Of a stretch of 64,000 nucleotides of DNA, positions 1 through 9,069 are shown piece by piece (the first letter of the stretch is position 1; each line of letters starts with the position of its first letter). A model generated the notes under the pieces. It ran no database searches, was not told the DNA's origin, and was given only the letters and a program-made list of their open reading frames with translations. Source of the stretch: Paracoccus sp. R12_2 (GTDB lineage: Bacteria > Pseudomonadota > Alphaproteobacteria > Rhodobacterales > Rhodobacteraceae); assembly GCF_017744015.1 (NCBI RefSeq), contig NZ_JAGHRA010000006.1, forward strand, positions 162,628 through 226,627, in the 5' to 3' direction. Made by a program: the position numbers and the translations under genes.

Positions 1-2
1 AT

Positions 3-791
3 CTGTCGTCCTGCCTGACGGCTCTGCTGAAAAGCGATCCGGTCCACGGTGGTGCCGAGGTGATCGTGGTCGCCAATGGCTGTCGCGACAAGACTGCGGA
101 TATCGCCCGCGGCTTTGCCGAGACAGCCCGCGCGTCAGGCTGGACCCTGCTTGTGATCGAACTTGAGAAGGGCGACAAGATCGGCGCGCTGAACGCGGGT
201 GATCAGGCCGCGCAGGCGGAGCTGCGCGCCTATCTGGATGCCGATGTGATCGTCAGCCCGTCCTTGATGGGCGACCTTGCGCGGGCGCTTTCCGCGGCAT
301 CGGGGGCGGCCTACGCCAGCGGAACGGCAATCATTCCGCGTGCCGCCAGCCCGGTCACCCGCGCCTATGCCCGGCTTTGGCAGCGGCTGCCCTTTGCTCG
401 CAGCGAGGCGCCGGGATATGGCCTGTTCGCGGTGAACCGGGCCGGACGGGCGCGCTGGGGCGCGTTTCCGCGGATCATTTCGGACGACACCTTCGTGCGT
501 CTGCAATTCGCGCCCGACGAACGGATCGGGCTTCCTGCGACCTACAGCTGGCCAATGGTCGAGGGGTGGTCGCGTCTGGTGCGCGTGCGCCGTCGGCAGG
601 ACGCGGGTGTCAGGGAAATCGCCGCCCGCTGGCCGGATCTTTTGCGCAACGAAGGCAAGGCGGCACTGGGTGCCGGAAGAGCCGCGCGGCTGGCCCTGCG
701 TGATCCGGTCGGATTCGCTGTCTATGCAGCGGTTTCGGTAGCGGTCCGGATGGAACGCGGACCGGCAGCCGGGTGGACGCGGGGACGATGA
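3..791 (+). CDS. glycosyltransferase family 2 (5' end cut by window)
   Basis: The reading frame is open to the left edge, so the true start lies outside the window; an internal GTG at 60 is not the start. About 262 residues are visible. Residues resembling the GT-A nucleotide-sugar fold are present: a VVANGC-DKT stretch close to the beginning, then GALNAGD and a metal-binding LDADV (the D-x-D element). The family transfers sugars from NDP-sugars to lipid-linked or polysaccharide acceptors at the cytoplasmic face of the membrane. A GT4 enzyme and a flippase follow on the same strand, so it probably belongs to an exopolysaccharide or O-antigen locus continuing to the left. The acceptor and sugar cannot be told from sequence. 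Confidence 0.85.
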   Translation: MSSCLTALLKSDPVHGGAEVIVVANGCRDKTADIARGFAETARASGWTLLVIELEKGDKIGALNAGDQAAQAELRAYLDADVIVSPSLMGDLARALSAASGAAYASGTAIIPRAASPVTRAYARLWQRLPFARSEAPGYGLFAVNRAGRARWGAFPRIISDDTFVRLQFAPDERIGLPATYSWPMVEGWSRLVRVRRRQDAGVREIAARWPDLLRNEGKAALGAGRAARLALRDPVGFAVYAAVSVAVRMERGPAAGWTRGR

Positions 792-887
792 GATTGTCCC
801 GAAGTGCAGGCAGGTGGCGCTTTCGCGGGCAGGCGAAATCAGCTAGGCCGAAACCGCCGCCTGTTGCGGCATGAGGTTAGGATCGTC

Positions 888-2099
888 GTGCGTATCGGTT
901 ACTTGTTGAATACCTATCCCCAGCCCAGTGTTACCTTTGTCCGGCGCGAGATTCACGCGTTGGAACGGCGCGGCATTTCGGTGCACCGTTTCGCCATGCG
1001 AAGCGACCGCGATGCGCTGGTCGATCCCGCCGATCTTCAGGAATACGACCGCACAGAACTGGTGTTGCAGGCTGGTGCGGGGCGGCTGCTGCGGGATCTG
1101 CTGGGCATGATGGTCGCCCGCCCCACCGGATTTGGTCGCGCGCTGGCATCGGCGTGGCGGATGGGCGGGCGTTCGGCACAGGGCAGGTTGCGCCACCTGA
1201 TCTACCTTGCTGAAGCGGCGCATGTCGCCCGTCGGGCCACGGCACTGGGGCTGGACCATCTGCACGCGCATTTCGGTACCAACTCGGCGGCAGTTGCGGC
1301 GCTGGTGCGCGATCTGGGTGGACCGGGCTACAGCTTCACCGTTCACGGCCCCGAGGAATTCGACAGTCCGCTGGCGCTGAGCCTTGGCCGCAAGGTGGCC
1401 GGGTCTGAATTCGCGGTCGCGATTTCGGCGCATGGGCGCAGCCAGCTTTGCCGCTGGGCAGACTATGCCGACTGGCCCCGGATCCGGGTGGTGCATTGCG
1501 GGATCGAGCCTGCGCGATTTCCCCAGCCGGCCGAGATGCCGGGCGGGGGCACGCTGCGGCTGGTCAATATCGGACGGTTCGCCGAACAGAAGGGCCAGTT
1601 GCTGCTGCCCGAGGCGTTGGCGATGGCGCGCGCGCGCGGCGTGGATGTTCACCTGACACTGGTCGGCGACGGTCCGATGCGACCGCAGATCGAAGCCGCG
1701 ATCGCGGCGCACGGGGTTGGCGATGCGGTCACGCTGACCGGCTGGCTTGACGAGGCGGGGGTGCGCCGCGTTCTGGCAGAAAGCCACGCGCTGATCCTGC
1801 CCAGCTTCGCCGAGGGCCTGCCAATGGTGGTGATGGAGGCGATGGCCGCCGGTCGTCCCGTGATCGCCACCTATATCGCCGGGAACCCCGAACTTGTCGT
1901 ACCGGGTGAAACCGGATGGCTGGTTGCTGCAGGTGACGCCGAGGCGTTGGCGAAGGGCATCATCGACGCGGCCGGGACGTCGGGCGAACATCTGCATCGG
2001 ATGGGGCAGGCGGGGCGCGCCCGTGTCCTGCAACGCCATGACATTGACCGCGAGGCCGAAAAGCTGGCTCGCCTGATCGAGGAAGCGACCCGCCGATGA
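888..2099 (+). CDS. glycosyltransferase family 4
   Basis: 403-residue GT-B glycosyltransferase. The N-terminal half carries the acceptor domain (YLLNTYPQPS, HLHAHFGTNSA, FTVHGPEEFD). The C-terminal half is a Glycos_transf_1 domain with VNIGRFAEQKG and the E-x7-E signature EGLPMVVMEAMAAG near residues 308-320, which binds the nucleotide sugar. I start it at the GTG at 888, where a GAGGTTAGGA Shine-Dalgarno lies just upstream and the protein then begins with the usual beta-strand. The frame is also open from a GTG at 804, which would add 28 Arg-rich residues. Its stop overlaps the flippase start (ATGA), so the two are translationally coupled. Likely role: a sugar transfer step in surface polysaccharide assembly. 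Confidence 0.88.
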   Translation: MRIGYLLNTYPQPSVTFVRREIHALERRGISVHRFAMRSDRDALVDPADLQEYDRTELVLQAGAGRLLRDLLGMMVARPTGFGRALASAWRMGGRSAQGRLRHLIYLAEAAHVARRATALGLDHLHAHFGTNSAAVAALVRDLGGPGYSFTVHGPEEFDSPLALSLGRKVAGSEFAVAISAHGRSQLCRWADYADWPRIRVVHCGIEPARFPQPAEMPGGGTLRLVNIGRFAEQKGQLLLPEALAMARARGVDVHLTLVGDGPMRPQIEAAIAAHGVGDAVTLTGWLDEAGVRRVLAESHALILPSFAEGLPMVVMEAMAAGRPVIATYIAGNPELVVPGETGWLVAAGDAEALAKGIIDAAGTSGEHLHRMGQAGRARVLQRHDIDREAEKLARLIEEATRR

Positions 2100-3436
2100 A
2101 ACGCGTTTTCAGCTTTATGTCCGGCACCAGCATCACCCAGCGGGTGCTGCGCGGATCGGCGATTTCGGGAATGGGCTATTTCTTCAGCCAGGGTATCCGG
2201 CTGGCCAGCAACCTGATCCTGACACGTCTGTTGTTCCCGGATGCATTCGGCCTGATGGCGCTGGTCACGATGTTCGTCCTGGGCGTCGTGATGATGACCG
2301 ATGTCGGACTGACGCCCTCGATCATGCAAAGCAAGCGTGGCGACGATCCGAAATTCCTGAACACCGCCTGGTCGGTCAAGATGCTGCTGCACAGCTTCTA
2401 TTTCGTGGTCATCTGCGCGCTTGCATGGCCCGCTGCGCAGTTCTATGACGCGCCGCAATTGGTGCAGCTGATGCCAGCGGTCGGTGCCAGCCTTCTGATC
2501 GGCGGGCTGGTATCGCCAAATATCGAACACGCACAGCGCCATATCAAATTGGGCACGGTCACGTTGATCGACCTTGCCAGTCAGGCAGCGTCGGTCGGCT
2601 CGATGGTGATCTTCGCGCTGCTGACCCGGTCGATCTGGGCGCTGGTTTTCGGGCAGTTCGTGGCGGCTGGCGTCAAGGCGGTGCTGACCCGCTATTACCT
2701 GAAGGGGCCGACCACCGGTTTCGGCTGGGACAAGGAGGCCGTGCACGAGCTGATCCATTTCGGCAAATGGATCACCCTCAGTTCGGCAGGCGGGTTCGTG
2801 CTGTCGCAGGGCGACAAGGCGGTTCTGGGCAAGTATCTGAGCCTTGAGCAGCTTGGCGTCTACAACATCGGCTTTTTCCTGGCGTCCTTTCCGATGGCGC
2901 TGGCCGAGAACATCACCGGCCGCACGATCATTCCGGTCTATCGCGACAGTCCGCCGCATGAATCGCCGCAAAACTTTGCAACCGTCCGCCGGATGCGCAT
3001 GGGGCTGTCCGCCATCGTCCTGTCGATGATCGCGGTCATGGCGGTCGGCGGGCCGTGGATCATCGAACTGCTCTACGACATCCGCTATCAGGGCGCGGGG
3101 CCGATCGTGTCGCTGATCGCCAGCGCGCAGGTGCCGGTTGTGCTGGGCATGACCTATCCTCAGGCGGCGCTGGCGGCCGGGGATTCCCGCAGCCCGTCGC
3201 TGTTGCAGATGCTGCGGGCCGGGGTCCAGATCGGCGCCTTCCTGATCGGCGCCGAACTGGGCGGGCTGACCGGCGCGATCATCGGGCAGATGATCGCCGG
3301 TTGGGTTCTGCACCTGTTCATCATCCGGATCGCCATCAAGCATCGGGTCTGGGATCCGCTGCACGATGTCATCTTCGCGATCTTCGGGGCGCTGATCACC
3401 TTCGTGGGCATGTCCCACATGCTGATGACGGGCTGA
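2096..3436 (+). CDS. oligosaccharide flippase (Wzx/MATE-like)
   Basis: 446-residue polytopic membrane protein of the polysaccharide transporter (PST) / MATE-like superfamily. It opens with the typical GSAISGMGYFFSQGIRLASN and LILTRLLFPDAFGLMAL segments, which in this family form the first helices after a short basic N-terminus, and continues with roughly a dozen hydrophobic segments. Family members flip undecaprenol-linked oligosaccharide units across the inner membrane. It overlaps the upstream GT4 by 4 bp and ends the locus; the next gene is convergent, with a GC hairpin between them. Cargo unknown. Confidence 0.87.
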   Translation: MKRVFSFMSGTSITQRVLRGSAISGMGYFFSQGIRLASNLILTRLLFPDAFGLMALVTMFVLGVVMMTDVGLTPSIMQSKRGDDPKFLNTAWSVKMLLHSFYFVVICALAWPAAQFYDAPQLVQLMPAVGASLLIGGLVSPNIEHAQRHIKLGTVTLIDLASQAASVGSMVIFALLTRSIWALVFGQFVAAGVKAVLTRYYLKGPTTGFGWDKEAVHELIHFGKWITLSSAGGFVLSQGDKAVLGKYLSLEQLGVYNIGFFLASFPMALAENITGRTIIPVYRDSPPHESPQNFATVRRMRMGLSAIVLSMIAVMAVGGPWIIELLYDIRYQGAGPIVSLIASAQVPVVLGMTYPQAALAAGDSRSPSLLQMLRAGVQIGAFLIGAELGGLTGAIIGQMIAGWVLHLFIIRIAIKHRVWDPLHDVIFAIFGALITFVGMSHMLMTG

Positions 3437-3446
3437 ACCGGAACCG

Positions 3447-3469
3447 CCCGCCGCATCAATCGCGGCGGG
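3447..3469. terminator. hairpin between convergent genes
   Basis: CCCGCCGC (3447-3454) pairs perfectly with GCGGCGGG (3462-3469) across a 7-base loop, directly between the flippase stop and the stop of the convergent DUF1330 gene. It lacks a T-tract on either side, so it is a possible bidirectional terminator and not a certain one. Confidence 0.45.
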
Positions 3470-3796
3470 TCAGCCCTTCGGCAGGTAGGGAATTCCGCCT
3501 GCCAGGTCGGTGTCGTCGATGACATGGAAATTGCTGACGCTGCCCTTCTGACGCCCCTCGGCGAAGGGAGCGTATTCGGGATCGTTGGCGAACGCCGACA
3601 CCGCCTCGCGCGAGGGGAACTCGATCAGCGCGATCAGGGTACTGTTCAGGGGCGTGCCTTCGATGGTTTCGATATTGCCACTGCGCGACAGATAGCGGCC
3701 GCCATGCTTGGCCGCAATATCATGAACCCGGGCGGCATAGTCGGGCACCCACGCGTCGTCGGTCACCGTAACCTCTGCAATCAGATAGACAGGCAT
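3470..3796 (-). CDS. DUF1330 domain protein
   Basis: 108-residue single-domain protein matching the DUF1330 (dimeric alpha/beta barrel, ferredoxin-like) family: MPVYLIAEVTV at the start, then YAARVHDIAAKHGGRYL, ALIEFPSREAVSAFANDPEY and a final HVIDD. Members are small cytoplasmic homodimers of unknown function, distantly like Dabb/EthD stress proteins. The ATG at 3796 is preceded by GGGAGGAT, so the much longer open frame upstream (to 4195) is antisense noise. It sits downstream of the Hint-domain gene on the same strand but 146 bp away, so co-transcription is uncertain. Confidence 0.85.
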   Translation of the reverse strand: MPVYLIAEVTVTDDAWVPDYAARVHDIAAKHGGRYLSRSGNIETIEGTPLNSTLIALIEFPSREAVSAFANDPEYAPFAEGRQKGSVSNFHVIDDTDLAGGIPYLPKG

Positions 3797-3942
3797 CGTG
3801 CATCCTCCCTCGTGCTGAAACGATCCTGCCGACACAGTAGCCCGTCGGCGGTATCCGGCAAACCCGGTCATTCGTCTGGTGTGACGCGAGGTCGAACAGA
3901 CTCCGGCGCCGGTCAGAATGCCCCTTGGGGATCTGCCCGGTG

Positions 3943-5091
3943 CTAGATCGCCTCGACCAGGTGACGAGCGTGCCGGGCATGCCGCTGCGCAAGGTCGCGC
4001 CCTTCGCGACCGCTTAGCAGGCGCCGCGCGCCGATGGCCTGGAACCCCGGCTGTGACATTTGCGGAAACAGCGCGAAAATCTCGTTTCGCGCGTCGGGCC
4101 CTACGGCTTCCATCGCTTGCGGGCCGATGAACAGGCTTTCGCTCCAGGCGCCATCGGATGACACCACTTCGTGGCCGTCGAACAGCATGTGCCAATAGGT
4201 CACACCATGATCGGGTCGCATGACCTCGATGCCGGGCAGGCCGACAAGATGCTTGGCAGCGACAAGGATTTCTTCCTCGCCGAACAAACGCCGCGCGATG
4301 GACGAGCGTACCAGGATCCGATGCTGCGGAGACACGATCAGGTTTCGCGCCGGAACCCCTTGCGCCAAAGCGCCCGCCCTGATCCGGATCGGACGCAGAT
4401 TGGGCTGCTGGTCAAGCGTCCCAGCGTCGAGATAGGTGGACCCGATCCAGGACAACCACCGCATGCCGTTGTCGCGGGTGCGGATCATGTCACCCACGGA
4501 AAGGCTGTCGATGGCGCGCGGCCCGAACATCGTGTCGATCATCGTGCCCGAGGCGAAGCAGGGCACCGCAGCAGAAGGCGCATAGCTGGGCGCCCCCGCG
4601 TCACCGGATTGCAATGGCACGGTGCGGACATAGCCGAAATTCGCATTCGGATCGAAGCTGGGATAGCTGCTTTCTCCGGTCACCGGATCGATCCGTTCCA
4701 CCGGCATGATCAGCACCGAATATCTGCCGCCAAGTTCTGTCCCGATCGAGCCGTTGAAGTCGCGCGGAAACAGGGCGTGGAATTCGTTCCCGTCCTGATC
4801 GCGGATCAGCGATGCGGTGAAGTTGCTGATCTTTGTGCCTGCCACGACGGTTTGCGCCCCGGCGCCGTAGCCGAAGGTCGTGTCCTCGGCCAGGAATTGC
4901 TGGGTTTCGCCTGGGGAATAGTAGCGCGAGTTCAGCACCGGGTCGTCATCGGTGATCGTGATGGTGCTAAGCGTCGGGTTGGAAAGACTGATCGAGGAAT
5001 ACTGATTGTACCAGGGCGCGTAGCGGGCGTTTCCAGAGCTTCCGGACGGGATGACCTGACTGACCGTCAGCATCGTGACCTGATAGTCCAT
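3943..5091 (-). CDS. Hint-domain (Hedgehog/intein-type) protein
   Basis: 382 residues. The C-terminal half is a Hint_2 domain beginning PCFASGTMID, with VGDMIRTRDNG, WIGS, NLIVSPQHRILV and EEILVAAKHL, the usual order in the Rhodobacteraceae Hint family. The N-terminal ~175 residues are Thr/Asp/Gly-rich and beta-prone (ITITDDDPV, YSPGETQQF), like substrate-binding or secretion modules attached to such Hint domains. The block-1 Cys is present, but I see no canonical HN-plus-Cys/Ser splice end, so self-cleavage is possible and splicing is not. Hint_2 proteins in this group are often exported, but no signal peptide is visible here. Function unknown. Confidence 0.85.
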   Translation of the reverse strand: MDYQVTMLTVSQVIPSGSSGNARYAPWYNQYSSISLSNPTLSTITITDDDPVLNSRYYSPGETQQFLAEDTTFGYGAGAQTVVAGTKISNFTASLIRDQDGNEFHALFPRDFNGSIGTELGGRYSVLIMPVERIDPVTGESSYPSFDPNANFGYVRTVPLQSGDAGAPSYAPSAAVPCFASGTMIDTMFGPRAIDSLSVGDMIRTRDNGMRWLSWIGSTYLDAGTLDQQPNLRPIRIRAGALAQGVPARNLIVSPQHRILVRSSIARRLFGEEEILVAAKHLVGLPGIEVMRPDHGVTYWHMLFDGHEVVSSDGAWSESLFIGPQAMEAVGPDARNEIFALFPQMSQPGFQAIGARRLLSGREGRDLAQRHARHARHLVEAI

Positions 5092-5254
5092 CTTTGCCTG
5101 TCGCCTTGTGCTGATCCATGCCCCAAAGTTTCCGGTTCGGCCGGAAATCTCGTGTCGCGGACATGTTTCGCGGCCCGCGAAAAGCGGAGTATCAACAGAA
5201 GGTTAACGATGCGTTAACGGGGAAGGGAATGTGGCCCGTTTCAGCGGTTCGCAA

Positions 5255-6271
5255 TCAGCTTTGTCCGGCTTTCGACGCCGAACCGGTGCCGCGTTCGCGA
5301 TAGGGCGTGCTGCCGTAAAGCGCACGATAGCATTTCGAGAAATGCGAAGGACTTGAGAACCCCGAGGCCAGCGCGACCTCGATGATCGACATCTCGGTCT
5401 GCATCAGCAGGTTGCGGGCGCGGGCAAGCCTGGTTTCCATGTAGTACCGCTTGGGGCTGCGGTTCAGATATCGGCGGAACAGGCGTTCCAGCTGACGTGC
5501 CGACATCCCCGCGTCAGATGCAAGCTGCGCGGGGCTGATCGGCTCTTCCAGATTGGCTTCCATCCGGGCGATGACGGTGGAAAGGCGCGGGTGGCGCACG
5601 CCGATGCGGGTCGGGATCGACAGGCGCTGACGGTCCTGGTCGCTGCGGATCGTGGTATGCAGCAACTGATCGGCCACTTCTGCCGTCAAGGCGTCACCCA
5701 GCGTTTCCGAGATCAGGTGCAGCATCAGATCCACCGACGCGGTTCCACCCGCCGCCGTCATCCGATTGCCGTCATGGACGAAGACCGAACGAAACAGATC
5801 GACCTCGGGAAATGCTTCGGCGAAGCCGTCATGGTTTTCCCAGTGGATCGTGGCCTTGCGCCCGTCCAGAAGACCCGCTTCGGCCAGAATCCACGCGCCC
5901 GTGCAGACCGCGCCCATCGCGGCGCCACCCCGCGCCTGCCGGCGCAGCCAGTTCAGCACCGGCTTGGTGGCCTCCCGGGCTATTTCGGTGCCGCCGCAGA
6001 CGATCACCACATCGCCGCGCCCGACCGGGGCTTCGCTGTCCAGCCCCGCATCCAGTCTTACGCTTGTCCCGTTGGAACAGGTCGCCACATCGCCGGCTGG
6101 CCCCACCAGCCGCCACGAGAAATGCGCCACCCCCGAGGCTCGATTCGCAAGCCGCAGCGGCTCGATCGCCGCGGCAAACGGCATCAGCGTGAAGCGGTTG
6201 AGCAGCAGGAAGGTAAAGCGGCGCGGTGTCTCGGATGGCATGGTGCTGTCTCGGCGCGATTGGATTCCCAT
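5255..6271 (-). CDS. GlxA-family transcriptional regulator (DJ-1/PfpI + AraC HTH)
   Basis: 338 residues. An N-terminal class I glutamine amidotransferase-like domain (RFTFLLLNRFTLM, then the nucleophile-elbow region GAVCTGAWILAEAGLLDGRKATIHW) is followed by a C-terminal AraC-type double helix-turn-helix (ISPAQLASDAGMSARQLERLFRRYLNRSPKRYYMETRL and ALASGFSSPSHFSKCYRALYGSTP). Relatives such as GbdR and CdhR sense amine or osmolyte catabolites and activate catabolic operons. An internal ATG at 6241 is an alternative start; neither has a strong ribosome site. It diverges from the class II DAHP synthase with 147 bp between starts. Its target is not evident. Confidence 0.9.
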   Translation of the reverse strand: MGIQSRRDSTMPSETPRRFTFLLLNRFTLMPFAAAIEPLRLANRASGVAHFSWRLVGPAGDVATCSNGTSVRLDAGLDSEAPVGRGDVVIVCGGTEIAREATKPVLNWLRRQARGGAAMGAVCTGAWILAEAGLLDGRKATIHWENHDGFAEAFPEVDLFRSVFVHDGNRMTAAGGTASVDLMLHLISETLGDALTAEVADQLLHTTIRSDQDRQRLSIPTRIGVRHPRLSTVIARMEANLEEPISPAQLASDAGMSARQLERLFRRYLNRSPKRYYMETRLARARNLLMQTEMSIIEVALASGFSSPSHFSKCYRALYGSTPYRERGTGSASKAGQS

Positions 6272-6418
6272 CTCTCATCAGGGAATGGGAAACGCTGCAA
6301 GGGGGGAAACGTGGCCTGCACCCGAAGTCGCATGACGGTTTCGCGAGCCGTCTGCCCTTTCCCCTGCGGCGCTGACCGATTATATCAACCCGAATGAATT
6401 CCCCAAGGAGTGCGTGCC

Positions 6419-7825
6419 ATGACGCAGGAGACCCGCAAGACCGCCACCCAAAACTGGGACAAGGCCGGCTGGCGTGCCCGTCCGCGCGTTCAGATGCCGG
6501 ACTATACCGATCCCGACGCGCTGAACGCGGTCGAGGCGCAGCTTCGCCGATATCCGCCGCTGGTTTTCGCAGGCGAGGCGCGGCGCCTCCGCGAACAGTT
6601 GGCCGATGTTGCGGCCGGTCGCAGCTTTCTGCTGCAGGGCGGTGATTGCGCCGAAAGCTTTGGTGAATTCAGCGCCGACAATATCCGCGATACGTTCAAG
6701 GTGCTGCTGCAGATGGCGGTCGTTCTGACCTGGGGGGCGCAATTGCCGGTGGTCAAGGTCGGCCGGATGGCGGGACAATTCGCCAAGCCGCGCAGTGCGC
6801 CGACCGAATCCATCGATGGCGTGGAACTGCCCAGCTATCGCGGTGACATCATCAACGGCTTCGACTTCACCCCGGAAGCGCGCATTCCCGATCCGACCCG
6901 CATGCTGGCGGCCTATACGCAAGCAGCGGCGTCGCTGAACCTTCTTCGCGCGTTCTCGACCGGCGGTTTCGCGGACATGCACCGCGTTCAAAGCTGGATC
7001 GCCGATTTCGTGGGCGGCCCCGAGGCGGCGAAGTATCGCGACATCGCCGACCGTATCCGCGATGCGATGGCCTTCATGCAGGCAGCCGGTGTGAACTCCG
7101 AGACGGCGCATCAGTTGGGCAAGGTCGATTTCTATACCAGTCACGAGGCGCTGCTGCTGGAATACGAAGAGGCGCTGGCCCGGATCGACACCACGACCGG
7201 CCTGCCGGTGGCAGGGTCCGGCCACATGATCTGGATCGGTGACCGGACACGCCAGCCGGACGGCGCGCATGTCGAGTTCTGCCGCGGCGTGCAGAACCCG
7301 ATCGGGCTGAAATGCGGCCCGACCACGACCGCCGAGGATCTGAAGGTTCTGATGGCAAAGCTGAACCCGGCGAACGAGGCCGGACGGCTGACGCTGATCG
7401 CGCGGTTCGGTGCGGGCAAGGTGGGCGACCATCTGCCCCGGCTGATCAAGGCGGTTCAGGAAGAGGGTGCGAATGTCGTCTGGTCCTGCGACCCGATGCA
7501 CGGCAACGTCATCAAGTCCTCGACCGGCTACAAGACACGGGCCTTCGATTCGATCCTGCGCGAGGTGCGCGAGTTCTTCGCGATCCACAACGCCGAAGGC
7601 ACCATCCCCGGTGGTGTGCATTTCGAGATGACCGGCAAGGATGTGACCGAATGCACCGGCGGTGTCCGCGCCGTGACCGACGAGGATCTGTCAGACCGCT
7701 ATCACACCGCCTGCGATCCGCGCCTGAACGCCAGCCAGTCGCTGGAACTGGCGTTCCTTGTGGCCGAAGAACTGCGCGCCCGCCGCGAAGCCTCGGCGCC
7801 GCTGCGCGGTGCGAAGGTCGGCTGA
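6419..7825 (+). CDS. 3-deoxy-7-phosphoheptulonate synthase, class II
   Basis: 468-residue class II (plant/Mycobacterium-type) DAHP synthase. It condenses phosphoenolpyruvate and erythrose-4-phosphate, the first step of the shikimate pathway. Hallmarks: [12 protein letters not shown] near the N-terminus, [44 protein letters not shown] and [18 protein letters not shown]. The ATG at 6419 follows AAGGAG at optimal spacing; a GTG at 6410 lies inside that ribosome site and is rejected. Monocistronic: divergent from the GlxA regulator and closed by a strong hairpin plus T-tract. aroK-aroB lie about 10 kb away and tyrA-hisC about 37 kb away. Confidence 0.96.
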   Translation: MTQETRKTATQNWDKAGWRARPRVQMPDYTDPDALNAVEAQLRRYPPLVFAGEARRLREQLADVAAGRSFLLQGGDCAESFGEFSADNIRDTFKVLLQMAVVLTWGAQLPVVKVGRMAGQFAKPRSAPTESIDGVELPSYRGDIINGFDFTPEARIPDPTRMLAAYTQAAASLNLLRAFSTGGFADMHRVQSWIADFVGGPEAAKYRDIADRIRDAMAFMQAAGVNSETAHQLGKVDFYTSHEALLLEYEEALARIDTTTGLPVAGSGHMIWIGDRTRQPDGAHVEFCRGVQNPIGLKCGPTTTAEDLKVLMAKLNPANEAGRLTLIARFGAGKVGDHLPRLIKAVQEEGANVVWSCDPMHGNVIKSSTGYKTRAFDSILREVREFFAIHNAEGTIPGGVHFEMTGKDVTECTGGVRAVTDEDLSDRYHTACDPRLNASQSLELAFLVAEELRARREASAPLRGAKVG

Positions 7826-7850
7826 CCTGAAGGCAAGCTGCAAGATGAGA

Positions 7851-7882
7851 ACGGCCGCCAAAGCACTGGCGGCCGTTTTTTT
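7851..7882 (+). terminator. rho-independent terminator after DAHP synthase
   Basis: A perfect 10-bp stem ACGGCCGCCA / TGGCGGCCGT with the 6-base loop AAGCAC is followed immediately by seven T residues. It lies 25 bp past the stop codon. This is the cleanest intrinsic terminator in the window. Confidence 0.9.
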
Positions 7883-7928
7883 GTTTGGACCTGCACGATG
7901 CGCGTCGATGCGGCGTGCCGGGCGCGTG

Positions 7929-8945
7929 TCAGCGCCAGCCCAGGGCAGGGGCGACATGTCTCAGAATGCTGTCGATGACATGCAGGTTGTAATCGACGCC
8001 CAGCATGTTCGGGACCGTCAGCAACAGCGTATCCGCCTCGGCGATCGCCTCGTCCTCGCGCAGGTCTTCGATCAGCCGGTCTGGCTCGTCCGCATAGCCG
8101 CGTCCGAAGACGGCCCGGAAATTGTCGATCTGGCCGATCTGGTCGCTGTCCTTGCCGCGTCCGAAATACATCCGGTCGGTGTCGTTCATCAGCGGAAAGA
8201 TCGACCGGCTGACCGAAACGCGCGGCGTGCGGTCATGCCCCGCCTCGGCCCAGGCCGCGCGATAGGCGCGGATCTGGCGGGCCTGCTGTAGATGGAAAGC
8301 CTCGCCGGTCTCATCAACCTTGAGGGTCGAGCTTTGCAGGTTCATCCCCATCCGTGCCGCCCAGATCGCAGTCTCGTTCGAGGCAGAGCCCCACCAGATT
8401 CGCTCGCGCAGCCCCTCGGAATGCGGCTCCAGGCGCAGAAGCCCCGGCGGATTGGGAAACATGGGCCGCGGGTTGGGCCGGGCGAAGCCCTTTCCTTCCA
8501 GCCGTTCCAGGAACAATTCGGTGTGGCGCCGTGCCATGTCCTGATCGGTTTCCCCCTCGGCAGGCTCATGGCCGAAATGACGCCAGCCCTCGATCACCTG
8601 TTCGGGGCTGCCACGGCTGATGCCAAGCTGCAGCCGTCCGCCCGAGATCAGATCCGCCGAACCCGCATCCTCGATCATGTAGAGAGGATTTTCATACCGC
8701 ATGTCGATCACGCCGGTCCCGATCTCGATCCGGTCGGTGCGCGCACCGACGGCGGCAAGCAGCGGAAAGGGCGAGGCCAGTTGCCGGGCGAAGTGATGGA
8801 CGCGGAAATAGGCGCCATCCAGGCCCAGGTCTTCGGCCCCGACCGCGAGGTCGATGGATTGCAGCAGGACATCGCTGGCCGAGCGGACCTGCGATCCGCG
8901 GTCAGGCGACCAGTGGCCGAATGACAGGAAACCGATCTTCTTCAT
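7929..8945 (-). CDS. LLM-class flavin-dependent oxidoreductase
   Basis: 338-residue bacterial luciferase-like (TIM-barrel, FMN/F420) monooxygenase: KKIGFLSFGHW at the N-terminus, LGLDGAYFRVHHFA, IEIGTGVIDMRYENPLYMIEDAG and GGRLQLGISRGSPEQV. Such enzymes typically oxidise small organic substrates with a flavin supplied by a separate reductase; no reductase gene is adjacent. I prefer the ATG at 8945; an ATG four codons upstream (8957) is possible, with no decisive ribosome site for either. It is convergent with the DAHP synthase and downstream of the acyltransferase on the same strand, 124 bp apart. Substrate unknown. Confidence 0.88.
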   Translation of the reverse strand: MKKIGFLSFGHWSPDRGSQVRSASDVLLQSIDLAVGAEDLGLDGAYFRVHHFARQLASPFPLLAAVGARTDRIEIGTGVIDMRYENPLYMIEDAGSADLISGGRLQLGISRGSPEQVIEGWRHFGHEPAEGETDQDMARRHTELFLERLEGKGFARPNPRPMFPNPPGLLRLEPHSEGLRERIWWGSASNETAIWAARMGMNLQSSTLKVDETGEAFHLQQARQIRAYRAAWAEAGHDRTPRVSVSRSIFPLMNDTDRMYFGRGKDSDQIGQIDNFRAVFGRGYADEPDRLIEDLREDEAIAEADTLLLTVPNMLGVDYNLHVIDSILRHVAPALGWR

Positions 8946-9069
8946 GGGATATCCCATTTCGTCACGTCATGGGCAGAAACGCCCTTGGGCGGGATGTAGG
9001 GTCACAGGTGGCGGCATGACAATGACAGGCAACGCACACGGGCTGTGCGGCAGCGCGCGCCGCGGCTGT

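Noticed and set aside
843..3418. Long antisense open frames (398 and 515 aa) opposite the GT4 and flippase genes
   Set aside because: They mirror real genes in a GC-rich genome, are Arg/His/Gln-rich with no motif, signal or ribosome site, and the sense strand has clear family motifs.
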